Part shown: in pieces, positions 20,917-32,470 of the stretch
Numbering within the stretch: the stretch's first letter is position 1
How the letters are laid out: each line of letters opens with the position of its first letter
Assembly: GCA_943736015.1 (NCBI GenBank)
Contig: OX031070.1
Span: 20,419,673-20,483,672, forward strand
DNA from: Tridacna crocea
Taxonomy: Eukaryota > Mollusca > Bivalvia > Cardiida > Cardiidae
Direction: 5' to 3'
Length of the DNA: 64,000 bases
The notes under the pieces: generated by a model
Database searches by the model: none
Told to the model about the DNA's origin: nothing
What the model saw: only the letters and a program-made list of their open reading frames with translations
Position numbers and translations under genes: made by a program

Positions 20917-22080
20917 AATTTTGCTAGTATGCCGTTAATCCCTCGTTGTTTTCCTTTACAGATACACTTCAAGATCAACAAGCTATGGCAACAGTACGAA
21001 CAAAATGAAATTTCTTCATCGGAATTACTGAAGCTGCTAGGTGGAATTTACGCTCCTTACTGAATACTAGACACTTACCATTACTTAAAAACAACATTAT
21101 TTTTTAACAGCTTACTGATCACTTAATGCTTTTCCAATTCTTTCACTGTATCGAAGACAATCCATGTTAGGTTCCACATGACATGTAAATAGTTGTTTGG
21201 ATTTTAAAAAGATTGTTAATTTTGTCATGTGTTGTAGGAGTGGAAAATCATAATTGCAGATGATAATTGTGGAAATTGTCATCTGTTCTATATCAATTTT
21301 AATGTAACTCAACTTTCACACAATGTGGTGTTAAAAATGTACACTCCTTGGAAAATAAGACTTTTGAAAATATTGTCTTAATAGTACACAATGCTGGTAT
21401 CAAGCATCTTCTCTTTTTTTTTACAATGTTTTCAAATATTTTGATAATTTCTTTTATGCACATTGAATATGGACAAGTCTGATTGTCTTTTAACCTGATC
21501 AATCCCAACTTTCAACAACCTGGAAACAAATGGCTTTCAAGAAGCAGTTGCAGACAACAATTTTTGTGTTGCTCAAATGGAGAGATTTTTTTTTACATGG
21601 GGTAGCAAACATTTTGGAAAAAGGAGAAAACACTGATTAGCATCTGCGTTTCCCCATAATGTTTTCAGAAAGATTTATTTTTCAGGGTCATTCAAAGTCA
21701 GAATTCTATGGTCAAGAATTCAATACTTTTACTAGTGATTGTATAATTTCTTCAACAATTACCCATTTAATTTACTGTTTTATTTTTAATATTTTAATTT
21801 TTGTGTAAGTGTCTCATAATTTTTCTATATGTACCATTCATAATTGTAATGAAATAATATATAAACATTAGATATACATATGTGTTTTCTTCTTGTTTAT
21901 TTGAATTCTACCCATAGAGTACACATCCTTTCTGCAAATACATCCTTATTTTCGATGAAATCGAGTTCACAATGGCCTAATTATCAGTTATATCACACTG
22001 TTATATGCCGTTACTGTGTTGCAATGATTCATACTCTCATTGGAGAACTCTTTCGTTGATCGAACCAATGATCGATTAAA

Positions 22081-22302
22081 TTAACCCATTACCACACAAT
22101 CCCGATTTTTACCGACCCCTTAGGAGAGGGCTTTTAAAAACATAGTGCGAAAAGGAGAAAATGTCAGCACTTTCTCCTTCTTCCACAATATTTTCCTCCC
22201 CATCAAAAACAAAAATAATTCTTTCAGTTATGTTTAATTTGTTGTCTGCAAATCCTTTGAATTTGGACCAGTCTAAATTTTTGCCATTTGGTAAAGAGTT
22301 AA
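22081..22302 (+). mobile_element. Type I TTAA MITE
   Basis: TTAA at both ends, short hairpin; a remnant follows to about 22350. Confidence 0.8.
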
Positions 22303-22501
22303 TTAAACAAAATAACTGGGCCAAAATTTTGCCTTGTGGTAAAGGGTTAAAGAAGTCTTCTAAAACACTGTGGGAAATAAAAAGATACTGTTAACCAATA
22401 ATGTTTCATACCATGTGAGAATTTGTACAAATGTCTAACGGTCATCCTTAGATGCTTTCAATTGTGAAAACTTCAACAATTGTAGTGGGGAGATGCAGAT
22501 A

Positions 22502-22864
22502 CATCCTCGGATACCCCAGGGTCTCCCTATTTGCTACGCTACATCGACCCTGGGACAATTGACTAATAAAACTTTGAATCAGCCGCCGAAAATCGATACG
22601 AAATGTCATACCGTACAGTACACTCGCCCATCACAAAATGATGATAGAACCAATGAAAAGCCAGCATTCGGCCAGCGGTAAAGCGAGCCGCCGAAAATCG
22701 ATACGAAACGTCATAGCGTACAGTACACTCGCCCATCACAAAATGATGATGGAACCAATGAAAAGCCAGCATTCGGCCAGCGGTAAAGCGAAGGAAATTC
22801 AACTAATTGTCCCAGGGGTCGATGTTGTGTAGCAAATAGGGAGACCCCGGGGTATCCGAGGATG
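22502..22864. mobile_element. MULE-like MITE with internal tandem repeat
   Basis: Terminal inverted repeats of about 60 bp (CATCCTCGGATACCCCAGGG inward) enclose two direct units of exactly 105 bp (22581-22685, 22686-22790). A 9-bp target duplication ATGCAGATA flanks it (22493-22501, 22865-22873). Long inverted repeats plus a 9-bp duplication are typical of Mutator-like elements. No transposase. Confidence 0.8.
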
Positions 22865-23249
22865 ATGCAGATAGTAGAGAGTCCCTACCAGCAAACAATC
22901 CCAAGTGCTCTTACATGTAACACCATCTAAGCTACAAGGTCCACTCATGTTTTATTCTTTACAGCACAACAAAAATATAAACTTGTCCTAACTAGGAAAG
23001 AGCATTAGCAGACAACAATTTAAATGTGGCTAAAATCATGTCACTCATCACTGATTGGGTAGAAAACATTGTGGAAAAAGTAAAAATTGCTTTGCAAAGG
23101 GTTAAAACACATTCATTTGAAAGGCTCATTCATATACATATTTTCGAAGAAATGTTAATTTTGGCATTTAGAAATGTAAATAAGATTTTGGACTGAGGTG
23201 ATATTTTTTATGTTTAAAAGGCCAAAATGTTCATAATATGATATTCTTC

Positions 23250-23478
23250 TTAACCCGTTACCCCATAAGGCAATACTATGATATCTCTAATTGACCCTAA
23301 AAAACAGCAAGGATGAAGCTGTTTCTTATGTGTATCTGGCACCTTTTGATAGCATAGAAAACATTGTGGCAAAAGGTGAAATTGCTCGTCACGAGCAATT
23401 TCACCTTTTGCCACAATGTTTTCCAAAAGCTCCTACAAGCAATGTGTAGAAATGAGTATCTGTGGAGTAAAGGGTTAA
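23250..23478 (+). mobile_element. Type II TTAA MITE
   Basis: Full length with stem gcaaaaggtgaaattgctcg; shares TTAA 23475-23478 with the type I copy that follows. Confidence 0.88.
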
Positions 23479-23706
23479 ACCCTTTACCACACAATGACGA
23501 CTTTTGACAACTCTGAGGTAGAAGCCTTTTGAAAACATTGTGGGAAAAGGAAAAAATGCTGGTAACCAGCATTTTTTTTCCTTTTCCTACAAAGTTTTTT
23601 ACCCTTCCCAAATCAAATTTTGATATTACAGTCACATTTATTTTTTCGTCTACAAATGCTTTAAATTTTGACCAGTCTATAAATTTGTTGTTCGGTAATG
23701 AGTTAA
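23475..23706 (+). mobile_element. Type I TTAA MITE next to the MKS1 exon 2 copy
   Basis: Full length. Its right half (from ttttgatattacagtcac) matches the half MITE in MKS1 intron 1 at 36775-36868, so it belongs to the duplicated block. Confidence 0.85.
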
Positions 23707-23730
23707 AGTCTGTTACATTTGTTTTTGAAG

Positions 23731-23802
23731 TGTGAAAATAGACAGAATCACATCCTCTTCCCTTGTTCCTCAAGTAGCCAAGACTGCAGATGCAGAGGCA
23801 AA
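23731..23802 (+). pseudogene. MKS1: Truncated copy of MKS1 exon 2
   Basis: The sequence from the splice acceptor (tttttgaag|TGTGAA) through the codons for VKIDRITSS and VPQVAKTADAE is nearly identical to MKS1 exon 2 at 36892-36965. Homology stops after GATGCAGAG. In frame it meets TAA at once, but the same bases form a good donor (GCAAA|GTAAGC), so it looks like a 72-bp cassette exon. No MKS1 exon 1 copy lies upstream. Confidence 0.85.
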
Positions 23803-23908
23803 GTAAGCAAGGAAATGGGCACCACCTCTGGACTAATCCTAATTCTACCCCAGTTTTTTTTTTTTACTTAGAACAGGCAATTCAAACCAAACCAAATTTG
23901 GTATGATC

Positions 23909-24127
23909 ATAACTCTTTCCCAAATGACAAAATCTTGGACTGGTCCGAATAAAATAAACAAAATAAACACGACTCAAAAATTGAAACTTAAAGTTAGAAG
24001 AATAGAAAACATCATGGGAAATGAAGGAAATGCTGGTTATCAGCATTTTCTCCTTTTCCCACATTTTTTTTCAGAAGGCCTCTTCCTCTGGGTCATCAAA
24101 AGCAGGGATTGTTTGGTAAAGGGTTAA
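23909..24127 (-). mobile_element. Type I TTAA MITE, duplicated with 18065-18210
   Basis: The copy 1 partner at about 18065-18210 is truncated near the hairpin. The right TTAA is intact here. Confidence 0.75.
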
Positions 24128-24182
24128 GTAATGAAATTATGCATCGTCTTCAATTTAATTTGTCTTTCTTCAATGTCCCTGC

Positions 24183-24411
24183 TTAACCTTTTCCCAAATG
24201 GCAAATTTTGGACCAGAACAAATTAAAAGCATTTTGCAGATGACAAATTAACAGTTGCTAAAAGGATTATTTTTCTATATGATAGGGTAGAAAACATTTT
24301 GGGAAAAGGAGAAAATGCTGGTTACCAGCATTTTCTCCTTTTCCCACAATGTTTTCAAAATGCTTCTATTCCTGACCCGTAAAAACCAGGGATTGTTTGG
24401 GAAAGGGTTAA
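24183..24411 (-). mobile_element. Type I TTAA MITE
   Basis: Full length with a perfect hairpin at about 24320; absent from copy 1, so inserted later or lost there. Confidence 0.85.
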
Positions 24412-24506
24412 AATCGGGAATGTTATATACATGTACTAGAGCAATGCTCTAGAAAAAGGGGAGCTTAACCCGTCTCTGTGATACATTATATCACTCAAAT
24501 CATTAC

Positions 24507-24735
24507 TTAACCCATTACCAAACAACAACATTTTAGACTGCTTCAAATTGAAAGCATTTGCAGACGACAAAATAAAGGTGACTGAAAAATTGAAATTTGT
24601 TCTGGGAAGGGTAGAAAACACAGTGGGAAAAGGAGAAAATGCTGGTTACCAGCATTTTCTCATTTTCCCACAGTGTTTTCAAAAGGCTTCTTTCTCAGTG
24701 GCGTCAAAAGTAGGGATTGTGTGGTAATGGGTTAA
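24507..24735 (-). mobile_element. Type I TTAA MITE
   Basis: Full length, close in sequence to 4897-5125 and 34973-35201 (aaggtgactgaaaaattgaa subgroup). Confidence 0.88.
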
Positions 24736-24890
24736 TTGTAGAGCCTTTATAATCCACTTGTTAGACCAATCAGCTAGATCATGAGGTAGACTGATCTTTT
24801 GATATATAGAAAATTGACCGACAGCAGTTTAGAACCATGTCAGCCTGTTATGGACTATGAAGGCTGACATGGGTCAATACTTTTTACAGA

Positions 24891-25163
24891 TACTCTGACA
24901 CTTTACTACAGAATCATGACTTAACAACCCTTAGAAAGAAGTCCACAGAAAACATTGTGGGGAAAGGAGAAAACGCTTGTAACCAGCATTTTCTCCTTTT
25001 TCCACAATGTTTTCTACCCCTTCGAAATCAACCAGCATTTTCTCCTTTTTCCACAATGTTTTCTACCCCTTCGAAATCAATTTTTGATTCACATTTATTT
25101 TATCATTTACAAATGCTTTCAATTTGGACTTGTCCAAAATGTTTTCGTTTGGTAAAGAGTTAA
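24891..25163 (+). mobile_element. Type I TTAA MITE with internal duplication
   Basis: The left end is diverged; the right arm carries the 49-bp tandem duplication. Confidence 0.8.
24982..25079 (+). repeat. 49-bp direct duplication inside a MITE
   Basis: Two identical 49-bp copies starting accagcattttctccttttt and ending in ttcgaaatca lie in the right arm of the MITE at 24891-25163. Confidence 0.85.
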
Positions 25164-25227
25164 GCCCCTTTTCACCAATCAAGGAGTATTTTTACCCAAA
25201 TGCAGCAAAAGGGGTCAATTACTTGCA

Positions 25228-25457
25228 TTAACCCATTACCACTCTATCCCTACTTTTGACGCCCCTGAGAAAGAAGCCTTTAGAAAACATTGTGGGAAAA
25301 GAAGAAAATGCTGGTAACCAGCATTTTCTCCTTTTCTCACAATGTTTTCTACCCTTGTCAGAAAACAAATTTCAAATTTTTAGTCACTTTCATTTTGTCG
25401 CCTGCAAATGCTTTCAATTTGGACCAGTCTAAAATATTGTTGTTTGGTAATGGGTCA
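25228..25457 (+). mobile_element. Type I TTAA MITE
   Basis: Full length; left TTAA intact, right end TCAA. Confidence 0.85.
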
Positions 25458-26644
25458 AAGAGATATTTACTGGACTACTGACAGGTTCCTAATCTTGGAA
25501 AGCTTGTAAATAGCTTTTTACTGAACTGGTAGAGCTAACAAAACAGGGTAAAACATGAAATCATGGTCTAGTTTCAGAAGTCTATTTCATATACATGTAC
25601 ATGTATATATAAGCAATAAACATAACTTTCTGAATAATAAACTTTGATGTATTGAACACTATTTCTACCTTTTTTTTTAAAATCACAATTAGGCCGTAAT
25701 GGGTACAATTATTGTTATTATGGGAGAGGAAACAGACCTAACCTAATATTCATAACGAGTGAGTGACTATACTGTGACACTCTCCATGCCTCCCCACAAG
25801 AAGAGAAAATTTATGGTCTAAGGGAGAAAACTCTTACAAACATGTCCTCGATATTTATCATGAGTGATCTCCCTTGTACCCGCCCCGCCCCGGCTAGCTT
25901 TGAAAACACACGGCTACTCATGGAGAAAAAAACGGTAATCATCAGATTTTTTTTTTATTCCTTTTGTTGTAAAATCTGTGTGCAGATATATGTTCTCAAC
26001 TATAAAATAGATCACAGCAATTTTTGAGAAATTTGCAACGATTCCTTTTTATACAAAGTCATGAACATCAGTGGCTGCGAATTTTGTCGCAGTGAAAGGA
26101 GCCATTGCGATTTTCTAATGTAGATCTTTGGAATCGCCGAGAGAAATTTGATACAAGAGCAATTTTTTAGACATCGGAACTTTTATGATCCAACCCTCTC
26201 CGCTTGTCAGTGTCAGTTTCTTGTTTTAAATATTCACGAATACGACAATTCAGCACTTCAAATGAATGACCTTCAATCGAACGAAAACATGTCACCGGAC
26301 GATTATTTCTGAGTGGACGTTTTAGATCTATTCAAACTAATCAATTTATTGGTAAAACATTTCATTCGATCCGTGGTTATGTATTAGGATAGAATGTACT
26401 TCATCGGGTACACAACGATCATGTTGTTCCGTCTACGCTATGCATTATTTGTTAATGGTTCGATCTAACATAGGACATTTATCAAGAAAATACAGCTAGG
26501 GTTTTAGGGCGTGAATGTAATACTCCATCGCGATTAGGTACACAGCAGTAGAAAGAGATTGAGTTCAAGTAGTTCCGGCTTAAATTTTGCCGGAATATCC
26601 CGAATGTTTGCAGCTTGAGAATGATTCAAACGCTTTGGAATTTT

Positions 26645-26872
26645 AGTTCAACTCGCACGAGAACGCTGGACTTGTCCAAGTCAAAAGGATTCGCAGACAA
26701 CAATTTAATTCAGGTCAAAATGATAAAATTTGTAAGATAGGCTAGAAAACATAGTGAGAAAACGAGACAATGCTGTTTACCAGCATTTTCTCCTTTTTCC
26801 ACAATGTTTTTAAACAGACTTTTTCTTCTGTTTGCTTAATGCTAAAACTCGAATTGTCTGCTAAAGAGTTTA
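26645..26872 (-). mobile_element. Type I TTAA MITE, degraded ends
   Basis: ctggacttgtccaagtcaaa arm and a good hairpin at about 26780. Confidence 0.65.
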
Positions 26873-27053
26873 TACAAAAATAAAAATCCGAAATATAGTA
26901 AGTGTCACTTTTCTAAGTTTTTTAAGTCTTTGGATTTCAAACTCATTATAGATCTAGATCTATATGTATGCTTTTAAATGTGTTCTTACTGATGACTATA
27001 TGGGCAGAAAAAGGACATGTACTATGAAGACATTGCCAGCAAGTTTTTTTTCT

Positions 27054-27272
27054 AATTCTTTACAAACAATACCGACTCTTAACGATCCCGAAAAAGGTTT
27101 TTGAAAACATTGTGGGAAAAGAATAAAATGCTGGTAACCAGCATTTTCTTCTTTTCCCGCAATGTTTTCTACCTTTTGAAAGACTAAAAAAATTGAATAA
27201 CTTTTCAAATGTCATTTGCAAACGCTTTCGATGTCGACATGGCTTAATTTTTCTCGTTTTGAAGAGAATTAA
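27054..27272 (+). mobile_element. Type I TTAA MITE, diverged
   Basis: Hairpin at about 27137; right TTAA at 27269. Confidence 0.65.
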
Positions 27273-27289
27273 CTCTTTACCTGATGCAG

Positions 27290-27530
27290 GTCCGTAGGAA
27301 CAGGGATGTAAGGGGGGGCTAAAGGGGGTGGGGTCAAGCCCCTCCCCCCCCCCCCCCAATAATTTTGACAATCATGGTAATTGAAATTACTCTTTGTCCC
27401 GTACAGTTTCAATCGACGCAAATTTTTCCACAAAAAATACGAGTTAGCCCCCCCCCCCCACCTCAATCTTGAATTGCTTCCTACGTCCCTGTGATGGTCA
27501 TGAATTGCTTCCTATGTCCCTGTGATGGTC
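27290..27530. repeat. Poly-C/G inverted low-complexity segment
   Basis: Runs of G and C frame an inverted pair, gtccgtaggaacaggg and cttcctacgtccctgtg; the right end then has a 31-bp direct repeat of gaattgcttcctacgtccct type. Possibly another foldback element. Confidence 0.5.
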
Positions 27531-27534
27531 ATAT

Positions 27535-27752
27535 TTTATTTTTGTCTATACTGAAAGCATTTGCAGATGACAAATTATGATAGATGTATATCAAATGACA
27601 GAATTGTCTTGGGAAGTGTAGTAAAGATATATTAAAAGGAGAAACTGTTGGTTACCAGCATTGTCTTCTCTTCCCGCAATGATTTTGTGATATGCCCGCT
27701 TCTTTCTCTTGGTTATCAGAACTCAGAAACTCAGACTTGTTTGGTAAAGAGT
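27535..27752 (-). mobile_element. Type I TTAA MITE, diverged
   Basis: ctgaaagcatttgcagatga arm and a gtttggtaaagagtta end. Confidence 0.65.
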
Positions 27753-27904
27753 TATATGGGAACATATTAATACGACATAAAAACATTACAAAAACATTTA
27801 ACATTACAAAAACATTAATAATGGCAACCCTTATACAAGTTTAAACTTTCGCAAAATCAAATGTGTAAAAATTGATTCAAATTTGAATCAGAAAGACTAG
27901 AAAA

Positions 27905-29660
27905 CATTGTTGTCTATGTACCTAATCTTTTAGAGTCGTCATCATTGTTATCTATATACATGTACCTAATTTCTTTAGCGTTGCCATCACTGTTGTGTAT
28001 GCAAAGAACCTCTTAAGAGTCAACATTTCCGTTGTGTATGTACCTATTCTCTTCAGAGGTATTTCTGTTTTGTATGTACCTAAACTCTTTATAGTCTTCA
28101 TTTCTGTTTTGTATCTTTTGAGTGTTCATTTGTGTTTTGATGTACCTAATCTCTTAAGCGGTGTTATCATCGTTGTTTCAAACTTGATCTCTTTGACACT
28201 GTTGTGTACCATGGAATCTCTTTAGATTCATCATTTCCAATATGTATGTACCTAATCTCTTTAGACACATTTCTGTTTTATATGTACATAAACTCTTTAG
28301 AATCTTCATTTCTGTTTTGATGTATCTAATCTCTTTAGAGTCTTTATAACTGTTGTGTATGCAACGAATCTCTTTAGAATTATCATTTCCGATGTGTATG
28401 TACCTAGTGTCTTTAGAGTCTGCCTTCCTGTTTTGATGTGCCTAATCTGATTTGATATACCTCAATTCATTAGAGTAACTGTTGTGAATGTACCTAATCT
28501 CACCAGAGTTTTCATTTCTGTTATCCCAGTACCTAATTTTCTTCAGATTCTTAATCATGGTTATCTATGTACCTGATCGCTTTAGAGTCATTTCTGTTTT
28601 GTATGTACCTAAACTCTTTAGAGACTTTATTTCTGTTTTGTATGTACCTAAACTCTTTAGAGTCTTTGTTTCTGTCTTGTATGTACCTAAACTCTTTGGA
28701 ATCTTCATTTCTGTTTAATGTACCTAATCTTTTTAGCGTTTTGTATGTTCCTAATCTCTTTAGAGTCACCATTTCTGTTTTGAATGTAGCTTAACTCTTT
28801 AGAGTCTTCATTTCTGTTTTGTATGTACCTAATCGCTTTAGAGTGTTCATTTCTGTTTTGTATGTGCATAATCTATTCAGAGTCTTCATCATGGTTATCT
28901 ATGAACCTAAGCTCCTTAGAGTCATTTCTGATTTATATGTACCTGATCTCTTTAAAGTCTTCATTTCCGATTTGTTTGTACCTAAATAATCTCTTGAGAG
29001 TGTTCATTGCTGTTTTGATGTACCTAATCTTTTCAGCGTTGTCACCATTATTGTAATAAATCTTGTATGTACCTAAATTCTTTAGAGTCTTCATTCCTGT
29101 TTTTTATGTACCTAATCTCTCTAGAGTGTCCATTCTGTTTTGTATGTACCTAATCTCTTCAGAGTCGTCATCATGATTATCTATGTACCTAATCTCTTTA
29201 GAGTCGTTGCTGTTTTGTATGTACCTAAACTCTTTAAAGTCTCCATTTCTGTTTTGTATGCACCTAATCTCTTTAGAGTTGTAATCATTGTTGTTATAAA
29301 ACTAATCTCTTTAGAGTCTTTTAACAATGTTGTGTGCGCATGGAATAACTTAAAAGTCATTATTTCCGATGTGTATGTACCTATAATCTCTTTAGAGTCA
29401 TTTTTGTTTTGTATGTACCTAAAGTCTTTAGGGTCTTCATTTCTGTTTTGTATGTACCTGATCTCTTTAGAGTCTTTATCACTGTTATGTTCGCACAGAA
29501 TCTCTTTAGAATTATCATTTCTGTTTTGTCTGTACCTATAGTCTCTTTAGAGTCTCCATTTTTGTTTTGGTGTGCCTAATCTGATTTGATGTACCTAAAT
29601 TCATTAGAGTCACTGTAATCTCTCCAGAGTTTTCATTTCTGACATGCCAGTTAATCAGAG
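27905..29660 (+). repeat. 39-bp minisatellite
   Basis: About 40 degenerate tandem units, consensus tgtacctaatctctttagag followed by tcttcatttctgttttgta. Because 39 is divisible by 3, several frames stay open and give spurious VPNLFRV-type repeats. It lies inside the 3.6 kb that splits the second copy of the unknown gene. Confidence 0.85.
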
Positions 29661-30735
29661 TCTTCATGCAAACAGAGAAAGCAAAGATTATATGCTCTGT
29701 TATCGTAAAAAAAAAGACGGGCTGAAAAAAAAAACGTAATTCCAAGTGTAATAACTCAGCCCTTTTCAAAAGAAGTCGGCCGTCAATGACACTGATAAAT
29801 TAATCTACCTCCGAAAGGTCCCGGGCTTTAGCGCAAGAATATAAAATTTGGCATAAAGTAGTTCAATTTAATAACATGAATATTGCCATTTTCTTCATAA
29901 TTTGCAGCTATCTAGGACAACATTTAAATTTGAATTTTGATTTACAGATCTTCTACATGATACATATTTCTACATATGCCAGCTTTTCCATTTTGTCATA
30001 GCGTACCCAAACTCTTCAGAGTCTATACCGAGTCTATACCGAGACATCGTATCCAATCTTTGTAGAGTATTAATTCAACCGTTTTAGGGTGGCAGCCCCA
30101 ACATTATATAATCAAGTGCTTATTTGATAAGTATGCATGCGTCTGCTAAAGTGCTGTCGAGCTGTAAATTACATTTCAGATTGATCTACGTGAAATCTTA
30201 CCTTTATAATAATCAAGCAACTATTTCCGCCTTCAAATTTTGGCGGTTGTAGTGTTTACAAAAAGACAATGATAAAATTCAAGGGAGATTACCGCATGGT
30301 TACAAAATATCAGTTTTCAACTGCTTTTACTGGTGTTATGATATCTTAATAGCTCTATGTATTTATCACGCAAATCAATCGAAATCGGTACAGCGCGATC
30401 GAAGATTCCCTCTGTACCAACCATTCTCACACAATATAAAAGAGCCGATCTTGTCTTATTCGTCTTCGGTTTTATGCTGTCCCCGAATTTAAGGGACGTA
30501 ACTGTGTCAAAACCAAAGACGGAGTGTTGTAAGAGTTTTCTCCCTTAGACCATATATGTACCGGGAGTTCTCAAGCATACCTTCTCTGGTAATGCAAAAA
30601 AGTTCAATATCTTGTTTTGACAACCTGTTTTGCACAGAGAAAATGAGTGCATTGCTGGAATAAAGGGGAGGACTATCTATTTAGAAAATTTATACATAAA
30701 TGCAGGTATTTTAACATAAGAAGTTGGTGTCAGGA

Positions 30736-30920
30736 AAAATCGGCCCCTGGAGAAATCGGCCCCAGGAGAAATCATCCCCAAAACCCTTGGGGAAGATTTC
30801 TCCGGAGAAATCGTCCCTAATAGAAATTTTGGAGAAATCGTCCCCAATGTCAAAGTTTATATGTACAGATGTTGTTTTTTTCGGAATCGTCTGTAAATGG
30901 AATTTTAAGAGAAATCGTCC
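30736..30920 (+). repeat. GGAGAAATCGTCCCC-type repeats, copy 2
   Basis: Six or more scattered units of agaaatcg(g/t)cccc, some inverted: ccccaaaacccttgggg is a hairpin centre near 30785. Expanded relative to copy 1. Confidence 0.6.
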
Positions 30921-31759
30921 CTATTTCTATTTTTATAATCATTGTAGTGTAAACTGACTGATTTTTAATTTAGTTTAATTTTTACATACTGAAATAAGAG
31001 TATTTATAAATGTTTTTAGTATATTTTTCATTGTAAACTTGCATTGCATACGGTTTCATGTATAGGATATCGTTTGAGAGAAGCTTTTATTTTCTTGATT
31101 ATTTGCTTTTGTTGTCACCTGTTATTATCTGTATTTCATTTTAATGAAATTTACAAAGACTTGTAGTTTTTACCAACTTCAAATGATAAATAAATTTGTG
31201 TTTGTACTTTTTACCGAACCTCAATTATCTGAACTTTGCATCTCATTGAAATTACGAGATTCAGCGAATACACTGAAAATGATAAATATTAATTGAAATT
31301 GTATTTTTTCTAAAAATTCTTTACAATGTATTCCAATTTACTGAAATAACGTATTTGAACCGAGATTTATCAACGTGTGAATTCAAACAAACAAAAAACA
31401 AGTAGTCATACCTATATCTGGATATAGACATGTACGAGTATTTCCCATAAAAAAGCTAAAGTAGCAAAGCATGATATTCTTTTGATTGACAACTTGATTG
31501 CGTACATTTTTTTTTTTTAAATCAGAGTTTGAGAAATGGATCCATACAAACAACGATGTAGAGGGTTGGCATGTACTAGAATGAAAGTGGACAAAGCCCA
31601 GGTGAATTTTTAAAGTAAAAACCTTATATTACTTTTGTCTCAAAAAAAAGCTTTTGATCTGTAGGATCCCGTGATATGACGACTACTTGATTTGATTTGA
31701 AATGAATGGTTTTTTTTACGCCACATTGTATAATTATAAATGAAGCAAGTGAAATCCTT

Positions 31760-31988
31760 TTAACTCTTTACCAGACGACAAAATTTTAGCCCATTTCAAA
31801 ACGAAAGCATTTGCAGACGACAATTTCAATATGGCTCAAATGATGCAACTATTTATTGATTGGATAGAAAACATTGTGGAAAAAGCAGAAAATGTTGGTT
31901 ACCAGCATTTTTTCCTTTTCCCACAATGTTTTCAGAAAGTTTATTTCCAAGGGTCGACAAAAGTCGTCATTGTGTGGTAAAGGGTTAA
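31760..31988 (-). mobile_element. Type I TTAA MITE, site shared with copy 1
   Basis: Same insertion point as 20191, but the arms belong to the tggctcaaatgatg / gtcgtcattgtgtgg subgroup. Confidence 0.82.
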
Positions 31989-32287
31989 ATCACTTTGCAG
32001 GGACGGATTAATTTGAACTTCTATGTGTAACTTAACCTACTATGCAAGGAGGCAGATCTACTACCTCTCCAAAAGAAACTTGTGAGTGAAGGAAAACTTA
32101 CTAGATACCTGCAAAGATCTTCAAGAAAGGTGATATGTTTCTTGATATATATTCTTAGAGAAAACCTTTTCAAGAATCAATATTTTTAAAGACCAAGGTT
32201 AAGAAACCCTTTGAGAACATTGTGAAAGAGCATATTCTGTGCATATTTGGAAAAAAATACAAGATTGAAAAATAAAGTGACTCCAGT

Positions 32288-32470
32288 TTAACCCTTTCCC
32301 AAAAGATCCCTGGATTTCACTGCCATAGAAAAGAAGGCATTTTCTCCTTTTTGCACAATGTTTTCTATTCTCTCATACCAAATTTCATTTTTGGAATACG
32401 TGAATTTTGTCGCCTGCTAGTGCTTTCTGTTTGGACATGCTCAAAATTTTGTCATTTGTGAAAGAGTTAC
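32288..32470 (+). mobile_element. Type I TTAA MITE, partner of 20734
   Basis: Same truncation as the copy 1 partner; the right end is TTAC in both. Confidence 0.8.

Larger units (their letters stand above)
18958..21063 (+). pseudogene. Unrecognised four-exon gene, duplicate copy 1, probably dead
   Basis: Exon-like pieces with splice signals: 18958-19051 (ATG, MNDLQSNENMPPDGYFRVNV, donor TTATTG|GTAAAA); a remnant ending at 19974 (GCCCAG|GTAAAT) whose 5' half and acceptor are missing compared with copy 2; 20487-20567 (ADLLPLQKKLVSEGKLTRY, then an in-frame TAA; its acceptor is shifted by one base); 20962-21063 (HFKINKLWQQYEQNE to GGIYAPY and TGA). Phases of the reconstructed order agree (1, 0, 0), suggesting an ancestral protein of about 120 residues. 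I do not recognise the family. It could instead be a fragment of a larger gene. Confidence 0.5.
21816..23249. other. Segment without counterpart in duplication copy 2
   Basis: Contains a MITE, the MULE-like MITE and unremarkable AT-rich sequence. By collinearity it replaces the place where a copy of MKS1 exon 1 would be expected. Confidence 0.55.
17962..23802 (+). repeat. Tandem duplication, copy 1 (decayed)
   Basis: Collinear blocks match copy 2: 17962-18200 with 23811-24062; 18213-19212 with 25492-26505; 19213-21085 with 30083-32643; 21428-21815 with 33925-34264 plus 35583-35632; 23600-23802 with 36775-36965. The last block is MKS1 intron 1 and exon 2 sequence. Copy 1 has lost the stretch that would hold MKS1 exon 1 (about 21.8-23.5 kb is unrelated sequence). 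Confidence 0.8.
26506..30082. other. Insertion splitting duplication copy 2
   Basis: Copy 1 is continuous at about 19213 where copy 2 jumps from 26505 to 30083. The intervening 3.6 kb holds three diverged MITEs, a poly-C segment and the 39-bp minisatellite. No gene was seen. Confidence 0.65.

Noticed and set aside
23731..23802. A second functional MKS1 gene starting here
   Set aside because: Only half of exon 2 is present, it stops at once in frame, and no other MKS1 exon copy exists nearby.
28488..29541. Several open frames of 70-130 codons with repeated VPNLFRV/YVPKLF patterns on both strands
   Set aside because: They are translations of the 39-bp minisatellite; the period is divisible by three, so frames stay open by chance. 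No start context, splice sites or domain.
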